8,993 bases of DNA from Bacilli bacterium (GTDB taxonomy: Bacteria > Bacillota_I > Bacilli_A > Izemoplasmatales > Hujiaoplasmataceae). Positions 5,787-8,993 of the stretch are shown here, in pieces (position 1 is the first letter of the stretch; every line of letters begins with the position of its first letter). The stretch lies in contig JAGYMP010000183.1 of NCBI GenBank assembly GCA_018400565.1, positions 1 through 8,993 on the forward strand, given 5' to 3'. Made by a program: the position numbers and the translations under genes. Below the pieces are notes generated by a model that worked only from the letters and a program-made list of their open reading frames with translations, did not search any database and was not told where the DNA came from.

Positions 5787-7517
5787 ATGGATCTGACATG
5801 CAATGATTTATTCAACTATCTTCGATGCACACGTTTTGCGGCTTTGGACAGAGAACGACGCAAACACGGAACCCATCAGGATATTGCACAGGATCGATAC
5901 ATCACCGGCGCAAACGAGTTCAATGATGCCGACTTTTTTGATGATTATCCCATGCGAGAACTTCCGCGTCTCAAAGCGCTGTTTTCGCAATTGTTTCTTC
6001 CGGGGTTAAATGTTGAAGAACAACGTTCGTTCTATCAGACATTTTCGCATGGTATTTCATTGAAAACAACTGCTGATTTCATTGTGAGAGATGACAATCA
6101 CGGCGATATCTATACCGTTGTTCCGGTTTCATCAGATATATTTTTACGTTTTCGGCACACGAAATCGGACGGAAATAAAGAAACATTGTTCGTGCCGGAT
6201 GATGACAATCGTTATCGGTTGATTGCCGAAACGATGGATTCACGGAATTATACAGACAAAATGAAACAGATGACCGATCGCCATAAACAAACAGGACGAC
6301 TATTGTTCGATCAAAGTTTTCGCAAATATATCATTGACCGACAAAATGACGGAACATCTTACAATTACCATCTTGTGATGGTAAACCCCAACTACATCCA
6401 TGACGGGAACAAAATCTCCAGCGATTTCTTTGTCGTTTTTGATTTCACCGATGTTGCTGAACGTTTATCCGATCGTCTCAACACGGGCTTGTACCGTATG
6501 CTTAACCATATTGAACTCAATGATGAATCGCGATGCCCGCTAGTCAGAAAAGAATGCATGCCCGGAACCGTGTTTTCCTGTCCTTTTGTGCCCTATTGTT
6601 ATGCCCATGTTCCGGATGTTCATCCCGTCACAGCATATTTCAATGAAGAAGAAGGGTTTATTGAAGAGACGGATGGAAAACCACATAAATATGACACGTT
6701 TGAGCTGTTGAACGAAGGAATCGTCCATATGTTGGATGTTCCTATTTCTTGGCTGCACAGAGAAAAAAATCTTATGCAGCGGTATTGTGTTGACAACAAC
6801 TATATTTATGCAAACAAACAAAAAATCACCTTGCGACTTGAAACTCTTAAAGAACCTTTGGTCTATCTTGATGTCGGAAGCATCCCCCAAGTGATTCCTT
6901 CATATAAGCAAGAACGTTCATTCATGCAACATCCCTATTGGTTTGCCGTGTATAAAGAACAAAAAAACGATCAGACATCCCCCGAGATAATTTCTCATAC
7001 CGTTAACGAGCATTCCGAACAGGTCTTTCGTGGTTGGGTCAATCATCTAATCGAAGCCCTTAAAGACCATGAAGGGCATGTGATCGTCTTTGGTGCGGGA
7101 CGGATCGATGCAGTTATCCAGCAATTGATTCACCATTTTCCGGAGTATAGTGATGCTCTCAAAAATGTGATCGATCGCTTGTTTGATTTTAAGCGTGTAC
7201 TCAAAAATGATGCTAGTTTTTACCTTTCAAAAGGTTTGAGCCATCAAAAGGCAAACACATACAATTTTTATCACCCGGATTTGGATGGGTCATATGCGTT
7301 TGAACACATCCTATCCGTCTTTGATATCGATTTGTTTGGGGACGGAACCATCAAACATGTCACTGAAGCTAAAAGAGCGGCCCGTTTGATGGCGGCCTCC
7401 ATTGATGATAAACAATGTGCAATATACGAAAAACGCCTCAAAACATACAGTGAGAATACAGTGCGTTCCATGCATGCGATTAAACGCGAAACTGTTCGTC
7501 TCACAAAGGATAAATAA
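5787..7517 (+). CDS. DUF2779-type protein (Cas4-like N-terminus plus DEDD-like C-terminus), probably catalytically inactive
   Basis: A 576-residue cytoplasmic protein. The N-terminal half resembles Cas4/RecB-like PD-(D/E)XK proteins: an N-terminal Cys in YLRCTRF (C14), a TADFIV strand with D97, the block LVMVNPNYI (196-204), and a Cys cluster C257, C265, C271 (CPFVPYC at 265-271) that with C14 could hold an iron-sulphur cluster. The C-terminal half follows the DUF2779 pattern: PLVYLDVGSIPQVIPSY (357-373), VIDRLFDF (461-468) and FYHPDLDGSYAFEHIL (494-509). From memory of the family, the usual EVK is VPV here (112-114), the usual DFE is DVG (362-364), the NASFE-like motif is GAGRI (436-440) and the final YCxxDT is YSENTV (554-559). 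Both nuclease sites therefore look broken while the fold and Cys residues stay. The ATG at 5787 has AGAGGTGA 6 bases upstream. The frame is intact, so this is not an obvious pseudogene. Its biological role is unknown. Confidence 0.75.
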   Translation: MDLTCNDLFNYLRCTRFAALDRERRKHGTHQDIAQDRYITGANEFNDADFFDDYPMRELPRLKALFSQLFLPGLNVEEQRSFYQTFSHGISLKTTADFIVRDDNHGDIYTVVPVSSDIFLRFRHTKSDGNKETLFVPDDDNRYRLIAETMDSRNYTDKMKQMTDRHKQTGRLLFDQSFRKYIIDRQNDGTSYNYHLVMVNPNYIHDGNKISSDFFVVFDFTDVAERLSDRLNTGLYRMLNHIELNDESRCPLVRKECMPGTVFSCPFVPYCYAHVPDVHPVTAYFNEEEGFIEETDGKPHKYDTFELLNEGIVHMLDVPISWLHREKNLMQRYCVDNNYIYANKQKITLRLETLKEPLVYLDVGSIPQVIPSYKQERSFMQHPYWFAVYKEQKNDQTSPEIISHTVNEHSEQVFRGWVNHLIEALKDHEGHVIVFGAGRIDAVIQQLIHHFPEYSDALKNVIDRLFDFKRVLKNDASFYLSKGLSHQKANTYNFYHPDLDGSYAFEHILSVFDIDLFGDGTIKHVTEAKRAARLMAASIDDKQCAIYEKRLKTYSENTVRSMHAIKRETVRLTKDK

Positions 7518-7518
7518 T

Positions 7519-7547
7519 TTGCATATTTGATAACTTTGTGCTATAAT
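7519..7547 (+). promoter_or_regulatory. rpsO promoter
   Basis: TTGCAT at 7519-7524, a 17-base spacer and TATAAT at 7542-7547 with TG at 7539-7540 (extended -10) form a strong promoter that starts only two bases after the upstream stop codon. Transcription should begin near 7554-7555, leaving a leader of about 77 bases. No terminator is visible between the DUF2779-type gene and this promoter. Confidence 0.85.
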
Positions 7548-7554
7548 TTATTTT

Positions 7555-7631
7555 GCGCCTGGACCTAGAATAAACGATCTCCGACGTTTATTTTGGATGC
7601 AGGTAAGTTTGATAAACAAGGAGGAAAACCA
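7555..7631 (+). promoter_or_regulatory. Structured rpsO leader, candidate S15 autoregulatory RNA
   Basis: In the leader, AATAAACG (7569-7576) pairs perfectly with CGTTTATT (7585-7592), leaving the loop ATCTCCGA (7577-7584). Loop bases TCTCC (7578-7582) can pair with GGAGG (7620-7624) of the Shine-Dalgarno sequence, four Watson-Crick pairs plus one G-U, forming a pseudoknot that would cover the ribosome binding site. A short outer helix is possible, ACCT (7563-7566) with AGGT (7601-7604), or alternatively CCTG (7558-7561) with CAGG (7600-7603). Ribosomal protein S15 is known to repress its own mRNA through leader structures that differ between bacterial phyla; assigning this leader to that role is inference. 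Confidence 0.6.
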
Positions 7632-7901
7632 ATGGCTTTAAGCAAAGAAAGAATCCAATCGATTGTGAAAGAATATGCAATCCATGAAAATGACACCGGT
7701 TCCCCTGAGGTTCAAGTTGCATTGCTGACGGGCGAAATCAAGTCACTCAATGAGCATCTCAAGGAACACAAGCATGATTTTCATTCACGTCGAGGACTGC
7801 TTATGAAGGTTGGCAAGCGCCGCAGTTTACTCAAATACCTTCGTTCGGTCTCAAGAGAACGTTATCAGTCTCTGATCAAAAAACTCGGTTTGAGAAGATA
7901 A
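7632..7901 (+). CDS. rpsO: 30S ribosomal protein S15
   Basis: S15 is a primary binder of the central domain of 16S rRNA and also contributes to a bridge to the 50S subunit. The 89-residue length is exactly typical. Family blocks are clear: NDTGSPEVQVALLT (19-32), HLKEHKHDFHSRRGLL (42-57) with the rRNA-contacting His and Asp residues, VGKRRSLLKYL, and the terminal RYQSLIKKLGLRR. The ATG at 7632 was chosen because a perfect AAGGAGG lies at 7618-7624, 7 bases upstream. An in-frame TTG at 7593 would add 13 unrelated residues and lies within the leader hairpin region. pnp follows, the gene order seen in many bacteria, but here a terminator and a fresh promoter separate the two. Confidence 0.98.
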   Translation: MALSKERIQSIVKEYAIHENDTGSPEVQVALLTGEIKSLNEHLKEHKHDFHSRRGLLMKVGKRRSLLKYLRSVSRERYQSLIKKLGLRR

Positions 7902-7908
7902 CAATTTG

Positions 7909-7937
7909 AGCACCCAATGACTGGGTGCTTCTTTTTT
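7909..7937 (+). terminator. Rho-independent terminator between rpsO and pnp
   Basis: AGCACCCA (7909-7916) pairs with TGGGTGCT (7922-7929) around the loop ATGAC, followed by a T-rich tract (7929-7937) interrupted by one C. It should end most rpsO transcripts before pnp. Confidence 0.9.
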
Positions 7938-7945
7938 AGGCAGAT

Positions 7946-7974
7946 GTGAAACAAATCTGGATTTATGATATAAT
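7946..7974 (+). promoter_or_regulatory. pnp promoter
   Basis: TATAAT at 7969-7974 is preceded by TG at 7966-7967 (extended -10), with GTGAAA at 7946-7951 as a moderate -35 box at a 17-base spacing. A second TATAAT copy at 7976-7981 lies 7 bases downstream and may give an alternative start. The leader to pnp would be about 38 bases. It shows no long hairpin of the RNase III-processed type known from E. coli pnp. Confidence 0.7.
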
Positions 7975-8018
7975 GTATAATAGTGAGAGAAAATGAAAAG
8001 AGGAAAATGAGGAAAATT

Positions 8019-8993
8019 ATGAACGGGAAAAAAATGTATGAGAAAGAATTTCATGGAAGGAAAATCATTGTAGAGACCGGCGAATTGGCGAAACAAGCCG
8101 ACGGGTCAGCGTTGATCCGTTATGGTGACAGTGCTGTGTTGACCGCTGCCGTGATGGGCAAGGAACCGTCTACACTTGATTTCTTTCCTTTATTTGTCAG
8201 GTATCGTGAGAAGTTATACTCGGTCGGGAAAATCCCCGGCGGGTTTTTACGTCGTGAAGGACGCCCGAGCGAACACGAAACGTTGTCCGCCCGTGTGATT
8301 GACCGCACGCTCAGACCCTTGTTCGCAGATGGCTTCAGATATGAAGTACAGGTTATCAACACAATTTTAAGTGTTGATCCGGACAACACCCCTGAGATGT
8401 CAGCATTGTTTGGATCAAGTTTGGCACTCAAATTGGGCGGTGTTCCTTTTGAAGGTCCCGTCGCCGGTGTTATAGTCGGGCGTGTTGATGGTGAATTCAT
8501 CTGTAATCCGACCACCGAGCAACTTGCTTCATCCGACCTTGAACTGACCGTCGCAGGCACGAAAGACGCCATCAACATGGTTGAAGCCGGCGCTGAGGAA
8601 ATCAATGAGGACATCATGGTTGATGCACTCATGTTCGCGCATGAGAACATTCGTGCATTGATTGCATTCCAAGATGAAATCATTGCGGATGTTGCCAAAG
8701 AACGTGTTGAGGTTGAACTGAAAACAGTTCCGGATTCACTCCGAAATATCGTGAACAAACATGAAAACGGACGCATCAAGGACGCATTGTCCGTCAAAAA
8801 GAAACTTGAACGCGAAGAAACACTTGAAAACGTCGAAAGTGAAGTCATTGAAGAGTTGACGGATATTTTCATCGAACGCGGCTGGTCCCAAGAAGACCGC
8901 GAAACCGCACTTAAACAAGCAAAAACCATCTTAGAGGAAATTAAGGTTGCTGAAATAAGAAGACAAATCACACAAGATAAAATCCGTCCCGAC
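8019..8993 (+). CDS. pnp: Polynucleotide phosphorylase, N-terminal part (cut by window end)
   Basis: PNPase degrades RNA 3' to 5' with phosphate, releasing nucleoside diphosphates, and is a core component of bacterial mRNA turnover. The visible 325 codons are under half of the usual length of about 700. They cover the first RNase PH-like domain (about 15-215), with the strongly conserved GKIPGGFLRREGRPSEHE segment (about 70-87) and RVIDRTLRPLF following it, then the all-helical linker (about 240-315). The second, catalytic RNase PH domain and the KH and S1 RNA-binding domains lie beyond the window. The ATG at 8019 has TGAGGA (8008-8013) close upstream; an in-frame ATG at 8034 is a less likely alternative. 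It sits right after rpsO, as in many genomes, but has its own promoter. No frameshift or stop interrupts the visible part. Confidence 0.98.
   Translation, partial: MNGKKMYEKEFHGRKIIVETGELAKQADGSALIRYGDSAVLTAAVMGKEPSTLDFFPLFVRYREKLYSVGKIPGGFLRREGRPSEHETLSARVIDRTLRPLFADGFRYEVQVINTILSVDPDNTPEMSALFGSSLALKLGGVPFEGPVAGVIVGRVDGEFICNPTTEQLASSDLELTVAGTKDAINMVEAGAEEINEDIMVDALMFAHENIRALIAFQDEIIADVAKERVEVELKTVPDSLRNIVNKHENGRIKDALSVKKKLEREETLENVESEVIEELTDIFIERGWSQEDRETALKQAKTILEEIKVAEIRRQITQDKIRPD

Noticed and set aside
8120..8971. Long open frame of 283 codons on the - strand inside pnp
   Set aside because: It lies antisense to the unmistakable pnp coding sequence. Its translation is Ser/Thr-rich with no recognisable domain, as expected from the complement of a biased gene.
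1..8993. CRISPR array, insertion sequence, tRNA or rRNA gene
   Set aside because: No regularly spaced repeats, transposase-like frame, terminal inverted repeats or tRNA/rRNA landmarks were found on either strand. The Cas4-like half of the DUF2779-type protein is not accompanied by any cas gene.

Overview
The window (about 43% G+C by eye) looks like a chromosomal segment of a low-to-mid G+C Firmicutes/Tenericutes-type bacterium. The evidence is strong AAGGAGG-like ribosome binding sites, TTGANN/TGnTATAAT promoters with 17-bp spacers, short U-tailed hairpin terminators and all genes on one strand. Tryptophan is written TGG and TGA is used as a stop (at the end of the YczE-like gene), so the code is standard bacterial, not the Mycoplasma code. 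A trigger factor gene followed directly by lon with no clpX between, plus a DUF2779-type protein, suggests a relative of Acholeplasmatales, Izemoplasmatales or Erysipelotrichia. This placement is an inference; no genus can be named.

Layout, all on the + strand: (1) 1-160, the 3' end of an unrecognised gene. (2) 187-1606, a monocistronic tig unit (promoter, trigger factor, terminator). (3) 1629-4065, a monocistronic lon unit (promoter, ATP-dependent protease Lon, terminator). (4) 4066-4160, a short non-coding stretch with some potential RNA structure. (5) 4161-5028, an alpha/beta hydrolase with its own promoter and terminator. (6) 5071-7517, a YczE-like membrane protein followed by a DUF2779-type protein with a promoter overlapping the end of the membrane gene. 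(7) 7519-7937, rpsO (ribosomal protein S15) with a strong promoter, a structured leader and a terminator. (8) 7946-8993, the 5' half of pnp (polynucleotide phosphorylase), cut by the window end.

The conserved parts serve protein quality control (trigger factor folds nascent chains, Lon degrades damaged ones) and translation/RNA turnover (S15 and PNPase, a classic neighbour pair). Three less conserved genes sit between them. The most notable is the DUF2779-type protein. It keeps the Cys cluster and the overall architecture of a Cas4-like plus DEDD-like two-domain nuclease, but it seems to have lost key catalytic residues in both domains. The second notable item is the rpsO leader: an 8-bp hairpin whose loop can pair with the rpsO Shine-Dalgarno sequence, which would suit S15 autoregulation through a pseudoknot. 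I found no mobile elements, CRISPR arrays, tRNA or rRNA genes.
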